From: Manihot esculenta
Taxonomy: Eukaryota; Streptophyta; Magnoliopsida; Malpighiales; Euphorbiaceae
Length of the DNA: 64,000 nt
Reading direction: 5' to 3'
Assembly (NCBI RefSeq): GCF_001659605.2
Contig: NC_035178.2
Coordinates: 3,377,734-3,441,733, forward strand
Every line of letters begins with the position of its first letter. Position 1 is the stretch's first letter. The notes beneath the pieces were generated by a model. That model saw only the letters and a list, made by a program, of their open reading frames with translations. It made no database searches and was not told the origin of the DNA. Position numbers and translations under genes: made by a program. Of the stretch, positions 35,932-50,709 are shown piece by piece.

Positions 35932-38900
35932 TGAAGACTAAAAGCAGCCTGATACTCTGCGACAGAGAGAGAGAGAGGGGTGTCGAAGGGAAACAGTGGA
36001 GGCTTTGGCTGTGACTAGCGAGCAAGCAACCAAGAGAACTAAAAGAATAAGGGTGGGGGGGGGGGGGGTGAGTGTGAATCTTGGATGTGGTTGGATTAAA
36101 ATATGTTGGAGAAGACGGGTGCATGTGCCACTACTGTTTACTATGCGGTTGTTTTTTTTTATTATTATCTTATTATAAAAAAATAATTAATTAATTAAGA
36201 GGGTGAATTGATAATTTCATATTTGTATATGTTTTGTTTGGCGCCTCGGTTATGTGGCGAGAGAGAATATGTGTCTGTCTGTCTGGGACTGTGAAATAAG
36301 GGCCTTTCAAGACAAACCCGTGAACTCTCTCTTTCTCTTTCTCTGACATTGATCTGCGCACACCCACTTAAAATCAGGCACAGGGGGATGGGTGAAGCCT
36401 GCCATTGACAATTTCACCCTTCTTCTCTCCTTTATACTCTCTCTTTTCTAAAACTCCCTGCAGCTCACTAGTCAACCATCTTCACAATTTTCCTTTTTCT
36501 TTTTCCCTTCTTTTAGTAGTTCCATTAAACAGTACATATCCTTAATTGCAGTTCTTCTTAGCCTGCAGAATCAGGATATATGATACAGCAACCTATTTAT
36601 TTCTATATATGAACATTTTGATTAATCTTTTATCTTGAAAAAGGATTACTTTAATGTATTATATAGAATATAGGAAGTGGTGGAAAAGGGTATTGTGGTA
36701 ATATAGGATGTTGATGTGAATGAAATGGAAAAAGAAGAGGAGACGAAGGTGGGTTCACTTCACGTCAAACGAGTGTCCTCTTTTCATTTTGTAGGTTTCC
36801 TTTTGTTGTTTAATACACCAACCCAACACACTCTCCAATTTCGAATCCCCATCATTTTCTACTACTCTAACAGATATAAGGTAAAGGATACATCGAACTA
36901 CGTGATGGGATTTAAAGCCTGCTTCTTCGTGACGACATTATTTCTTCTTCTTCTTCTTCTTCTCTTCTTCTTCCTCTTCTTGATCTCCTTTCCCTCAACT
37001 TTCTTTCCTCTCATAATATTCCAAACTTCAAAATCAATATCATATACACATGTTCTCTGGCCTCTACTACCTTTACTGACTACGTTATATATATAAAAAT
37101 ATATATGCTTTGAGCCTCCAACTTTGGCTCTTTGTCGATCGGCTCGGCTTTCTTTCTTTGCTGACGTGTCTCAGGTGATTGAATTATTGGCTCCAAAAGT
37201 TTCCATGAATAACTGGAAATTTTGCAGCTTTTTTACTTTCTTTCTTTTCTGTAATGGCCCAAGAAATTTTTTTTGTTTTTTTATATGTGGACTACTGCGA
37301 TCCCCTTCTCAAGAGAGGCATGGAGTCTTCTGATGCCTTAATTAATTTTAATGAGCGCAAAATTTGAACAAGATTGCATTTACATGTAATGAGTGGTTGC
37401 CAAATGGATCCTATAAAAAGTGTAATTAAAATGGATTGAGTTTATGATGAATCTGTGAGAGTGCTTAAGGGTAGGGACAGTAGGAGGTCCAAACTGAAAA
37501 TAGCAAAAATCATTACTAATTATTTCATATAGATACTCAACTGATTATTTTCATAATGTATGATTCTCATTATGGGAAAAACAAAGTTAAACTGTCATGG
37601 TTCCCCACCAATATAATTCCACTGTTTTACCATTTTTATTTGCTTATTTTTCATACTTATTATTTTTTTAAAAAAAAAATCAATCAAAGGGATGAAAACA
37701 ATATTTACTGGCATGAATGTTTTTAACCAGTAAAGTCACGACACCAAAATGAAATATGCAAACAAAAATGAGATCTTTTGAATTTCTAGGTTGCTCTTAA
37801 GTTATGAAGCATTGCTTAAATTGTTTGCAAAATTCCAAAGCAATTTATTAATTAGTTTAATTTGGTGATGAAAATATAAATACATAGCCATCATCTTCCA
37901 GATACTTATTATAGAATAACCAGGTTGCATGTGACATTAAATTTTTTTTTTTTTTTTTTTTTGGTTTTCCTCTTCAGTCTTAACTTTATATAGATAGCAA
38001 AGGAACTTGAAATTGATAAGAAGCAATGTCAGCTTCGAGTCCCGATGTTCAATTATAATTGGAAATCCTTTCCTATCCGTCGACTGAGATCAAAATCTTC
38101 TAAAATTTTTTATCTACTGATCTTCTCTCTCTTTTTCTTGTTTGTTCATTGTGAAGTTCATACCTTTACCCTTCCTCTTCTGTACTCTGTAAGATTTGCA
38201 GCGCCTGACATGGACGCTGTCCATGTATTTTTTATGCTTCTGTACGTATACATTCTCGTGATTCCTGTTGTGTTTTGTTCTTTTTTCTTTTTTCTTTTTT
38301 TTTTTCTTTCATAAAACACATAAATATATTTATTACAACCCCCTCTATTCTCTGGCATCATTCATGTTACATGCATATTTATGGGAATATTGCCTATATA
38401 CCTCATCCCCAAATAACAATAGCATCTAGATGTTTCCCAAAAAATAAGATAATACTTCAACTTTATATAATTTACATATGATAAGTTGAGAATGCAACCC
38501 ACTTAGTCACTGTCACCAAAGAGAGGGTATTATATAATTATCCAAGCTGGTTGATTATCTAAATAATGTGATTATCCATTTTGAACCACTTGATGCGTGG
38601 TAGGATGTGGGTCCAACAATGATATTTAAAATGGGACCTACTCATTAATGGAGAATGAACAGTTTATGGGTAATGGGCAGCAGAAGCACGAATAGTTAAT
38701 GAGTGAGGAGGTAAAATTCATGATTCATGGAGCTTTCTTTCTTTGTTTGTAGCTCTGTACAGTGAAGAGTAGGACAAATATGAAAGAGCAAAAAAAAAAA
38801 AAGAGTTATAAATATGAAGAGGGGGTCCACAGATCATATGGAAATCTAGAAACCAAAGGTTTGATGTTTTTCTCCCACAAGTTGTCAGCAACTTAGACAG

Positions 38901-41900
38901 ATCCTACCGAGCCCACCACACCATCACTACTAAAATCACCCACCACACACAGCACCCACAACAACACACACACACACTCACTAGCCTCTACACGTTCAAG
39001 AGCCAAGAAGATTCTATTCTAATTTCTAAAATGCAGTGAAAGTGAACCCCACAAACCTCTCACATGACCACCGCCAATACCCTTGACAAAAAACAATACA
39101 TTTATATATATATACTAATTAAACAGGCTGATAAAATGTCATTATTAGATAATCAAAAAATGAAGATTTCAAGGAGAGACAGCTTAAAACACAGAGCGAA
39201 TACGGATAAAAGTAAAAACCCCATTATTTATTTTATTTAAACTTGCACTCCACCCGAACCCAGAAACCCTCTTTTTCTCTATATTATTTTAAACTGCAAA
39301 TAAAAGCTGTATTCTATACTATAACCTACAAGGTTCTTTCTTCTGTCTTTTCTCGCACTCTCTTTTGTCTCTTTTGCCTGACCCATCTCTTGCACTGCGA
39401 GAACACAACCCTCTTCCACTCTTATTATATACATGTTTGAACAAAAGTATCATTCATGCACAAGAGCATCTCTGTAATATTTCCCAAATCTATACAGATT
39501 TCTGCTTATAATAAGATTATTATATATTTAAGTATCTGCATAATGTGAAGGTAGCTAGGTAGGCAGTAGTGGTCAAAGGAGTTGACGCAGCTGCTCACAG
39601 AGTATATACATTGTATTTATCTGAGAGAGATATCGGTGTGTATGGGTCACGAGGGAGATGGCTCCAACGAGGAAATGGCACTCTACTCATATTAATGGAG
39701 CGGACAAGATACCCGTTTGTCTCTCTGAGGCACTAATATAAGCTGCCTCAGTTCGTCCTTTGTGTTCTGTAATGGACATCTCTGTCCTTGCAGTTTCACC
39801 TCCCTGCCTTTGTCAGCTGAAGTTGTGAAATTTTACACATTTTGAAATTACATGCGGACAGTATTTGATTAAGTAAAAAAAAAATCAATGCATACTCAAT
39901 TAATTTAAAATTTTAATTTAATTTTTTATTTATTTTAATTTGATTTAATTTTTAATTTTAAAAATTTTAATTATTTTGATTTAATTTAATTTTAATAAAA
40001 AAATTAAAAAAATATTCAAATCGATTAATTTATTACTATAATTTTCAATAATATACAGATTAGAATATATCCATATTAAAATATTTTAAAATTTTAAATT
40101 AAAGTATAAAAAATAAAAAAATTATTAAAAATTCAAATTAATTAAACTAATCGAATCAAATCGATTTGATTTGATTCAATTTCTGACTAAAATCAATTCG
40201 GATCGATTTTTATAAATTTCAAAATTTTAATTTTCGGTTTATTCAATTCAGTTCGATTTTAAATTGAATCGACTGAATGACCACTTCTAATTACATTTAT
40301 CTATTTTAATTAATTTTTATTAATTTTATTAAAATTTTTATGTTTAAATTATAATTTTTAATTTTAGTCAATTTATCAAAATAAGTTAAAAAATAAAAGA
40401 GATCTTTTGGTGTGAAATCCATAACAATTTGAAGGAATTTTCAAGAAACAAATAAAAATATAGGGCAATACGGTGTTTTTGTCTATACCCATGTTTTTGC
40501 ACTCTGTTTTGTATTTCTTGTTAGACTAAAAATTTTCAATGTTGAATCATCTATTAAACAATACAGTGTAGACCAGTATTTTATGATCTATACTGTATTT
40601 TGTTTTTTTTTCACGCGTTCCATTCTATGCTTTTATCAAAAGTCTAAATCCTATTTTTTTTCCACCAAAACTGTGAATTAAAAATATTAAGAAAATATAA
40701 ATACATCAAAATAATTTTTTCCCACTTTTAAATATATACACACTGCAGAAATAATAAAAAAAATCAAGAAACAAAATTTAGAAGATATAAAAGAAGAAAT
40801 CTATATATTTAAGTTTTTCTTTTTCTTTTTCTCTTATTCTTTTGACTTGTTGTTCTCCATTATTTTATGATAATTTTAAATAATTTTTTAATAGAATTTA
40901 TTATTGAATTTTTAAAATTGAATATGAGCAACTAAATTCTTTTATTAGGGACTTGATGTAACTTAAATTATTTATTCTCCTTAATTTATTTGAATTGATT
41001 TTCTTTACTAATCTATTATTTAATTTTTGATATCAATACTTTTGAGTATTTAAGAATACTTTGAATGATTTTATTGTGAATTTAATATTTAAATGGAACA
41101 TTTTAGAACTGAATTGCGAATCGAGTATCACAAAAATATTAATTGGATTAGAAATAAAGATTTAACCTGTATAGTTTTAGACAAAATAATCACAATATTT
41201 ATGAAATTAATTAGAAAATTATTATATTATCGAGAAATAAATAATAATTTTTATTTAATATTAATTATTTTATAAATTTTATTTGATTGAGTGTTTAATT
41301 TTATTTTTTTATTTTATTTTAAATTTATAATATTTTTCACAATTAATAATTTAAATAATAATTAAATTTACAAATATTCCAATATTTAACTTTCAATTTC
41401 CGTAAATACGATACTCTATTCTATAGACGGATTTTATAGATACCGTACAGCTTGTCACTGGCCACCTGTTTCTCATCTATCTATCTATTTATATATCTAC
41501 AAGTAAAGAAATTTTCAAATTTTCTGTGTATTGATTGCACCAATTAATATATTTTAAAAATTAAAATTAGCGGTAATTTATATTTTTATTATGATCATTG
41601 ATATACGGAAAGAATTGTTTCAGTTTGTGATTTTAATATTTAAAATTGATTAAATTTCAAGCGACATGAAATTTTATTATATAATATTAAAGTCGCAGTT
41701 AAATTATTATTTTTAGGATAATGAATTATTACTTTATTTCTTACTACGTACATATATATATATTTCTTAATTAAAATATTTTCCTATTACAATCTTTTTT
41801 TTTTTTCTTTGAAACAACTATTACAATCTTAATCAATATTAAAGAAAAATAAAAATATATTTTTAATTCTTTGTTGCAGCTTGCAGATGTTTTTGCAAAC

Positions 41901-44900
41901 ATGAAAACACAAAAAAGAAGGGATATTGTGAATCAGAAAAGCTGGCATCTTTGTGTACAATTTATTGTTTGATGCACAATTTCTGTACTGGACTGCACAA
42001 ACAAAACAAAAGAGAGATAATGGACTTATATTGTTGCCTCCACGTACTGTTATTATCAAATATTTGCTTTCTTTTGCTTTTAAGCTTTTCAGGAAAAACA
42101 TCTCTTTAAAAATTACACTGAAATTAATTAATTAATTAATTATTTCTTACATTTTTATTTGAAAAATTCAACTAAAAATTTCTGAGACATGATGACCCAA
42201 ATGAAGTAAAGGAGGTTGTCTTGACTGGATATAAATTAGATTTGATTTGCATGCAAAAGTTATAATTTTAGAAAAAAAGACGTTAAAAAGCATCTTCCCT
42301 TGAAAAATTAATCTCTTTACCATACACGTAGGTCCAAATTTAAAAGGGCATTAGAAAATTTTTGATTTATAAGACTCGCATGCCTTGCTAAAATGTTTCT
42401 TTTCCTTCTTAGTAAAACAGAAACCTTATTTTTTAATACATAAAAAGGAGAGAAATGTTTCCTTTCCTTTCTCTCTTTTGTTAAAGAGGATGTTGATTCA
42501 ACTTGTACACACACAAAAAAAGAAGCTACCATGCATCCATACATGCACATTGTATATTCTACAGAATGTGGAAAAGGTGGGTCTGTGATCAGATCAGTTT
42601 TGATGTTGATATTTATGAATATTATGGGTCCCATTGATTCCACTAATGACATGCTTTTAGTCGGTGGTATTGATGATCAAGTCAGGGCAAACATTGCTTG
42701 TCTAAAGAAGATTATGGGTCCCAATCATTAACTTTCTTTTCTTCATTTCCCTGTTTTTAATTACTTTTTTTTATTTAAATAATTAAGTTTTTATTACAAA
42801 ACAGTAACACCTATCTAATCTTAATTAAGACCTAAACATCAATAACCACAAAAAGTACAAATCCCACATGGCTGGATAAATAACTTCAATTAATAATTTT
42901 AAAATAAAAATTGACATAATATTTAAAAATTAAATAATAAATTTCCTTAATTTTAATCATACTGTTAGACGTATTGAGTTCACATATGTCAAAAGAGAAT
43001 CACAATATTAATGGTGAGTTTTAGTATAATGGGCTAGAAGAGGGAAACATAAAGGCTGTTCTATCACATGCACATCACAATCTTTTTTTTTTCTACTTTC
43101 CCTTTTCTTTCTGTTCTATCTTCTCTTCTTCTCTTCTTTTTATACTGTGGCTGAGTGATGAACCAACGTTAAAGAAGAGTGAAAAATTAAATAAATATAT
43201 ATATATATATACAAAAAGGGTCCCACGATTCAAGGCTGCTGCTTATTACTAAGACTAACTACTACAGTGCTGCTCCTCAATCCAAGGGATTCCTTTGTGA
43301 TGATCAAAAGCCACATTTGGGTCCCTCCATTATTCATCCTCCCCATCATTTCATGCACATATATGAAGACCCACATCCTAGCAATCTACGTAGTTAATTA
43401 AAGTGGCAATTTTCTCTTTTTTCTAATTAATTACTATGATGGCTACCAATAATTCATGCTATAGAGATGGTAATCTTTGATGATTCATCAAAATTCTATG
43501 TAAATTATCAAATAATTAATCGGATGGTTACCATCTATCATATGTTCTGGGGAAATGCAGTTATCTTCAAATCATTTGCAGTGTTGGGTTGATCCAGGCA
43601 GTCCAGTTTTTTGCCTTTTTTTATTTATTTATTTATATTTATTTCATAAATAAATATATATATATATATATATAAGATATTGTTATAATCATACAGATAT
43701 TATTGCCACCTAATAATCCACTAAGAAAACCATATTGGCTGGTCAATCATGTCAAGCAAAAAGCTTTTAAAAGATCTGATTGTACTGTTTACATCACTCA
43801 TATTCTTCCAGACCACAATTCTGATGCTCTCTAATCCCTAACTATATATCCGCTCCCCATTTTCCTTTTTTTTTTATTATTTTTTTTTATAACTGTTTGA
43901 TTCCCCACTTCACCTTAACAGTAAAAATTTCTTGACAGAAACTAAAACGACTAGGTAATCTCTTTTTTCTTTCGTTTTTTTTTCTCAACTTTACGTACTG
44001 CATTCCAGATTTTAAAAAGAAAAAAAAAAACTGATTCATTCAAATAAGACAAGTTAGTTCGATCAGTTTCTTTATCTCCTGTCTTGTTTCTACTCTCTCC
44101 AACCAAAGAGCTTGAAAATCTCTTTTTTTTCCACTCTTGTTATTTGAAGGCAAGTAAACACAATAATAGAGATCGTTACTGCACAATATTGCACATTGCT
44201 AATTGATCAATTAGAATATAGAAATGAATCCATTTTCAAGGTAATTAATTAAGCAAAGACAGCATCTTTATATGCATATTCAGAGATTTTATGTGTATGT
44301 ATAGTTGGGGACCCCATGCAAGTTGCAACTGAGCAAGTAAGCTAAATAGCCTCGTACCCGAGGCAGGAGATGTGGGCATATAACGAGATGCATGTTCAGT
44401 TTAAAAATAGGAACAACTTAGATTTGTGCCAGAGAATATATATTTAATTCCCCACAAGAAAATAAATAAAATGAAAGAGATCACGTACAACATCTCTAAT
44501 GGAAAAAAAAGAAAAAAAAGAAAGGAAAAAGAGAAACAAAGTGGAGGTAAGCCAACAGAGATATCATACCCCACAAGTGAAAGAAGAAAAAAGAAAGTAG
44601 AGAAAGAAAAAAACAGCTTTATAGGGAATAAGGAGAAGGGTTGGATACTCTAGTATAATAAAGTCACTCTTCCATTAATTTTTGAATGTTCATTTTCAAA
44701 TCTAAATGTACATTTTTATCCAAAGTCTTTATAAAAGAGAAAGGAAAAGAAAAGGGAAATGGACAGGCATTGACAGGAATCAGATGGAGTAGCTAGGGAT
44801 TTGCGGTGGAAGTGGAAGTGGAGGTGGAATAATAGAGAGCAGATAGTTATAATCATGGGGGAAGCATATTCACTTTCCTCTTTGTCATCACTTTCTAAGG

Positions 44901-47803
44901 CATGATTAGATAAAAGTTTATCATTCTTCTCTCTTCCCTTCAACAAAAGCATCACTTTTGTCACCATAATAAAAAAGCCAGCTTCCTTCCCAAGCCTTCT
45001 ACGTTGCTAATTACTTTTAAATCCAATTTCCTTTTTCATCTTTCTCGGCTTATTGGCTTAACCTTTTTCATTAATTGAGCTATTGGAGCTTCATATTTAA
45101 GCAACTTGACTTCTCTACATGGTGGGTTATCAGTGGACAATGACTGTTCAGCAACTTCATTACACAATACAACTGCTCTTATTTAATTTGTCTATTTTTG
45201 AAACCTTAATTGGCTGAGGTTCCAGACATTAATTATGGTTTACGACGTGCAATTTTCTTTCCAATTATGTCTGCAATTATATATGCAAGTGGTGATATCT
45301 CCGATGTTTTAACCCAACCATTAATCTTATTCAGCAATCATCAGCATCTTTGAGAAAGAAAGGGAAGAGTGCTTCAATGATTATTTATTAGGCCACAATG
45401 AACCTCTTCTCTAATAGTGACTCTCTACAAGTAGAGGATAAGGCATTATTAATTATTAGATTTCAAGCCAAGTGAAAATGATATATAACTAAAATCATTG
45501 ACTGTTAGGATATTACTAGGAAAGTTGCTCCTTTATATCTCGGAAAAGTAGGATTTGTAATTGGGTTAAATACCCAGTTTTGTCTGGTTCTTGCTAGCTT
45601 CATGTACTTGATTGACCTAGAACTTGGCCCAATTCAACTTGCTACTGCCCTTTAAGCCATTAGCCCATGCAAATAGAATGTGGAATTCCTCTCATCTACA
45701 CTTGCATAATCCTCTCGTCTTCAGCCGAAAAATAAAAATAAAAAATCCTCTCATCTACGCTTGCATGCTTTTTTTCCCCACCGTCGATTCTGGTTTGAAC
45801 TTTTTAACAGTGTACTATTGCACTTTATATATGATAATTTATTACTAATTTTACATAATATATTTTCTGAGATACTGTACTCTTTTTCATATCATATAGC
45901 ATTTTTTTATTTTTATATATTTTTTAATATAAAATTAATAATAACTAAATGTACTTAATAAAATGTAATATTGTAGTCATTGGACGAGGATTAGAACAAT
46001 AATGAACACAACTTACAGTTTTTTTAGGGTTTTGGAATGCAAAGATGGCTTCATAGAGAAGCCTTTTTAAGGCGATTTATATATTCCCTTTTCACAGTGA
46101 TTGGAATGAATTGGCTAATGCCGGGGTCTACAAATCTGAGTCAATTGTCGGAGATGGGTGCAACTTTTTGGACCTGGTACTTGGAAATTGCCAAGAGAAG
46201 TTGTCAATTGAATTGCCAAGGACGTAGAAATTAAATCTCAAAACTACCATCGGCTTCATAAACACATGGGCTCATTCATTGGTACGTTTCTTATGCTATT
46301 TACGCAAACAATGACTTAAATTAGCATTTAGCAAGCAAACGGAAGCCACACTTGAATTCCTCGACCAGTTACCACTTTACACATTGCACGTACGCGTAAA
46401 TGTTTGAGAAAAAGAAAATGCTTTTCTACGAGAACGAAGGTATGCTTAAGTTTACAGTAGAAAATCATACACGTTTCCTTGACTAATTCACAGAATGAAA
46501 AATCTGAAAAAAGATAAAGATACCATTTATCATCATAACATGCTGAATGATTAAACATAATAAAGAGAACCGTTAGAAGGAAGCCCAGGATATTCTTACA
46601 ATATGTTCCAGTGTATGACTTAGAAGGAAGCACAGGAAACTTCTTACAATATTTTCAAGTGTACAACTTAGGTTTTAAATTCAATAAAAAAAACATTAAT
46701 GAAATCTAATATAATTAGTAAATGAAACTTAATATAATTTTAATTAATATATCAATTACTATTTTTTTTAACAATTGAATCCAACCAAGTAATTGGACAC
46801 ATGTACACAAGTGTATAACAGATTGAGCAATTTTTTTTTTTTTTTTTATCAAATTGAGCTAATAATTCGCGTAAATGGCATATACTCAAATTTACCATGA
46901 GAGCTCCATCAGATACATTCATACATATAAAAAAAAAAATTCCAGCTATTATTTTATTTTATTTTTTTGTATAACTTCAATTACTTTGAAGTAACTTTCA
47001 TCACTTGCCTATTGTCATATCTTTGCACTATAAAGTAGCCGCTGCACATCAGTCTATTTGAAGGAGTTCGACAATGAAAAGCAGCTATAAATATTCCTTT
47101 TAAAATCATATTTCAAACTATGCTTGTAACAACACAAGGCAAGAAAACACATAAACCAAGCAATCACTAACTTTTATATACGTGTGTGTGATTTTAATTT
47201 AGTTGCCAATAAAAAATAGTCTTATAATTTGTTTAGTCAGATCCATTTTTATTCTATTCCACGTTACTGTTTTTAAAATTATAGTAAGCCAATCTTCAGA
47301 CTACAACTCTTGCAAACACAGCATAGGCCATAATAGCACGCAGCTTCAACCGTTATTCCACCAACAAGGCAAAGCACATTCCAAGCTAGCATGTATTGTC
47401 GTTGCACAGAACATTTACAACAGAAACTACAACATATAACTGAAAAGGGGTTATTGAAAAAGATCCCACTTGAAAATCTTGAACATTCTAAGGCTTCTTT
47501 TATTATTGACCATACAAGTGATCGTATAATCTCACTGGGTGAGGACCTCCTACCAATAGTATATTATGTTCTTCCCAGATTTTGTGGATAAATGCATACA
47601 ATAAAAATTTCTAGATGGTCCCATGAAGAGTTAAGGGATCTGCACACAAATATGCAACTCACTAGGAAATGTTTGATGCAAAAGCACAATTAGTGGAAGA
47701 AAAACAATCAGCAGCACAAGTGATAAGAGATCACCAAAATGACGTAAGTAATATTAGCATAACAAAAGGCCTTTCACATATATAGATATAGACATACATC
47801 CTA
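35932..47803. other. Gene-poor intergenic region of almost 12 kb
   Basis: Contains the HSFB4 promoter on the left: a run of 12 or more G at about 36055-36069 on the plus strand and a GA-rich leader at about 35960-35980. I find no frame with a known domain, no tRNA, no transposase and no confident miRNA precursor. Moderately complex, less AT-rich blocks occur at about 38500-39000, 39540-39830, 42500-42730, 43230-43420 and 44260-44400, separated by AT-rich and low-complexity DNA. 39870-41700 is extremely AT-rich. Short TA repeats lie near 43196-43210 and 43655-43672. Confidence 0.5.
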
Positions 47804-50709
47804 CTACATATAGACTTCCATGGCAACAAACTTAGACTGACACAGGGGACAAAAACTAAGCTTACTTTCACAATCTCTACATAGGCAGAGATGCTTACAA
47901 GGTATCAGAAGCATGCAGACCTCATTGACTCTGCAAACCTTACAGGTCATCAATTCTTTCATGTCCTTGTTCTCCTTGGAAAGCAGATGAAAATCAATGG
48001 CACGACCATTACAGCACGAAGCAGTATCATCCACCTCACTGTCTCCACACCCTTCTTTACTGTCTCTACTTTGAGCATATACTTGCTGAAGATTAAATTT
48101 GAGGGCATTTATCACATTTTCATTGTATCTAGCACGTTGCTGCCAAGCACCTGCTTCCCCAGATAATTGTTCCATTTGTTCCTCAAGTTCCATATTCCTC
48201 TTGTTAATGCTCTCTACCTCTGCTTCTTTTTCACGAAGCTTTTGAAGAACTTTTTCTTCCACAAGTGAGATAGTTTGAAGTTGGTTTGCCTGAACCTTCT
48301 CTAGGATAGTTTGCCGCAATTGTTCACCCTACCATAAAGGCAAGAAAATGATCATTACTTCAATAATGTATCAATAAACAAATTACTTAAAAAAAGAGCC
48401 CTCTTGTCTAACTGTCTTAATGCTAAGAATGGGGAGTAGAGGAGAAAAGAAAGGAGAAACATACATATAGACATTGTCCAACAAACTTAGAAAATTAGAG
48501 GAAAACAGCTGTAATGGGTGCCTTATACTAGTATTCTGTGACTAAGAATGAAAGAGCTGCATATAATATAACTTTACAATAGATTGGTTTGCCAACTATG
48601 CAGAAAAGCTGCCAGCCAGCCACTACAATACCATGCTTTGGTTGATTCAGAAGAGTTGATTTTTGTTTTCTCCATGATGTCTCTAGTGTAACATTAACTA
48701 TTTTCAAGTTGTTCAGTGTGATGCAACAACTTTTTTTTTTTTTGGTAAAAAAAAGTTACATGTGTATAAAAGAAGACTAATTTCACATATCAAAATTTAC
48801 TTTTATCCAACCATAGTTTCCTTTCATTAATATCAGAAAATTTTATAAAGAAAGCTGACAAGTGTACCAGATTAAGAAAAGCTAGAAAACTTTCACGCAG
48901 CTAAGAACATTAGTTTAACCCACTTCCTAGTTCATACTGTCACGAGACCATTCAAACAAGAAAATTTTGAAATAAGCTAAAGGTCTTCATATTCATCGCT
49001 GACATTAATGCTCAGTGTAAAAGAAAAAAGCATCTCCAACAAACACTACCATAAAACACCACATATAAAGTTTGCAACTCTACTAAGAAAGTCATAAACA
49101 ATCATCAGAATTGAGGGTTTAATGCAACGACACCAGCAGAACTATTGACCAGTGCAAAGATTTTCCAAAAAAAGGATAATATTTTGATGACAAACTTCCC
49201 AAATTAGCTATTTGCATTTTGGCAAAGAACCTAGTTAATTTAATATAGTCCAAAATTAGTTCTTCATATTAGCAATTTGCACGCATGCGTGAGGTAAAAT
49301 CTGTTCATAAAGTTTTATTTACATTATGCAAATTTAGCAACATAATTACACAAACACCACATTAATCATGAAAGGAATTCCAAGAAATATAGCATCTTTA
49401 TCTAACATGTAAAAGGTATCAGAAAAATGATACAGGGACAGATCAACTTATTGGAAGTCAGAACCATTTTATCCAAGAGCAAGTTTCAGCAGTTACATGA
49501 TATAATAGTCAGATTAAAAAAAAGGCATAGTAACATGGAAAATCCATATACAAAGTTGCAAAAGTTACAAATAACAGCAAGTTTGCGCAACATGTGTACC
49601 CCATTAGTATAGTAAACACTTTTATAACAAAAATGTAACTGAAAAATCTTCCAACAAACTTGGAAACTAAGAACATTAAAGGCACATATAAAAACAAAAT
49701 AAAGAGCAGCTAGGTTGCAAATTAAGATAGCAACACTGCTGATGAGAATGAGTGACAGGTAAATCACTATAGAAACATGGAAACAAGAATCAAACTTATC
49801 CCCCAATTATGTTAACAACGCAGTTCAATCCTACACACAAATACCTGAACTTTGAGGAATCTATCAATGTCTGCATCCTGTCGCTGAAATTCCCCGTCGA
49901 TATCATCACCAATTAGTGAAATCAAAGTGGAGTCACCAGAAGATGAAACACGAGTATTGTCAAGGGACAAGCCTAACCCAGTTGAAACAGACCGTGCTTG
50001 AAAGAAATCAACCGACGAAATCTGTGAATTATTCTCCAAAAAATCTTGCTCCTTCAACTTCTTTCTCTTTGGTTCCGGCCCATAATTCCATTGCAAATCA
50101 ACTCCCCCATCACTGCCGTCAGCCACAGGAACTGGACCCGGTGCAAACCCCACTACATGAACTAGAAGAAGACGAACAGAGAAAAAAGAGTACAAATAAT
50201 TTATTTAAAATGATTTAAGATAATGCCATAGCTAGCTAAACATAAGGGTTAAACAAAAAGTGGAAGTTTGAGCTTGGTTTAGCTAAGGAACAAGTCATAA
50301 CTTAACTACTTAACAAAGAATCCTCTATTAAACAGGCTCTGGGTTCCAAGCTAGTAAATGGAAAGACAAAAACAAAGGCAGAGAGAAAGAAAAGGGGAGG
50401 CAAAAATAAAAACTTACAAGGAGATGGTATGTAGGGAGGATGCTGAGACTGATCTTGCAAATTAGCTGCGCTGTAATAAACAGGCGGATAAGTCTGGCCA
50501 TCGATTGAGTACAAATTTCTACAGACACAAGCGAAAATCTTGTGGTAAATGAAGTTGGAATCCATGAATATATGTGAAGTTGTTAGGGTTTTGAAGGAAA
50601 TGAACATCAAAAATTTTGCCTTCTGAAGATTAACGTACCTCATGTTCTTAGATTGCTGTTGTTGTTGAGGTTGGTAGTGTTGTTGAAATTGGTTGTGAGG
50701 TAGAGCCAT
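47804..50709 (-). CDS. BOI-like RING E3 ubiquitin ligase (SBP1/BRG family)
   Basis: Four exons on the minus strand: 50709-50639, 50518-50418, 50161-49845 and 48328-47804, giving 1014 nt and 337 aa. The start is MALPHNQFQQHYQPQQQQQS (Gln-rich). The conserved block HPPYIPSPFHVVGFAPGPVP spans the exon 2/3 junction, followed by a nuclear-signal-like PKRKKLKEQ. A coiled coil (about 165-245) contains ILEKVQANQLQTISLVEEKV. The C3HC4-type RING starts at about residue 292: CKVCRVNEVCMLLIPCKHLC, then LCRDCESKLSFCPLC. This is the family of Petunia SBP1 and Arabidopsis BOI and BRG1-3, E3 ligases that restrain cell death and stress responses and interact with DELLA proteins. Exon 3 has two possible in-frame acceptors 9 nt apart (CTTCTAG and CATGTAG), so two isoforms differing by three residues are possible; I used the upstream one because it restores FHVV. 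Confidence 0.92.

Noticed and set aside
36716..37096. A 126-codon plus-strand frame rich in Leu and Phe
   Set aside because: Produced by a CTT/TTC microsatellite; no signal of a real membrane protein and no conserved motif.
35932..47803. Possible conserved miRNA precursors
   Set aside because: Scanned for common plant mature miRNA sequences (for example miR156, 160, 164, 166, 167, 171, 172, 393, 396) and found no convincing match.
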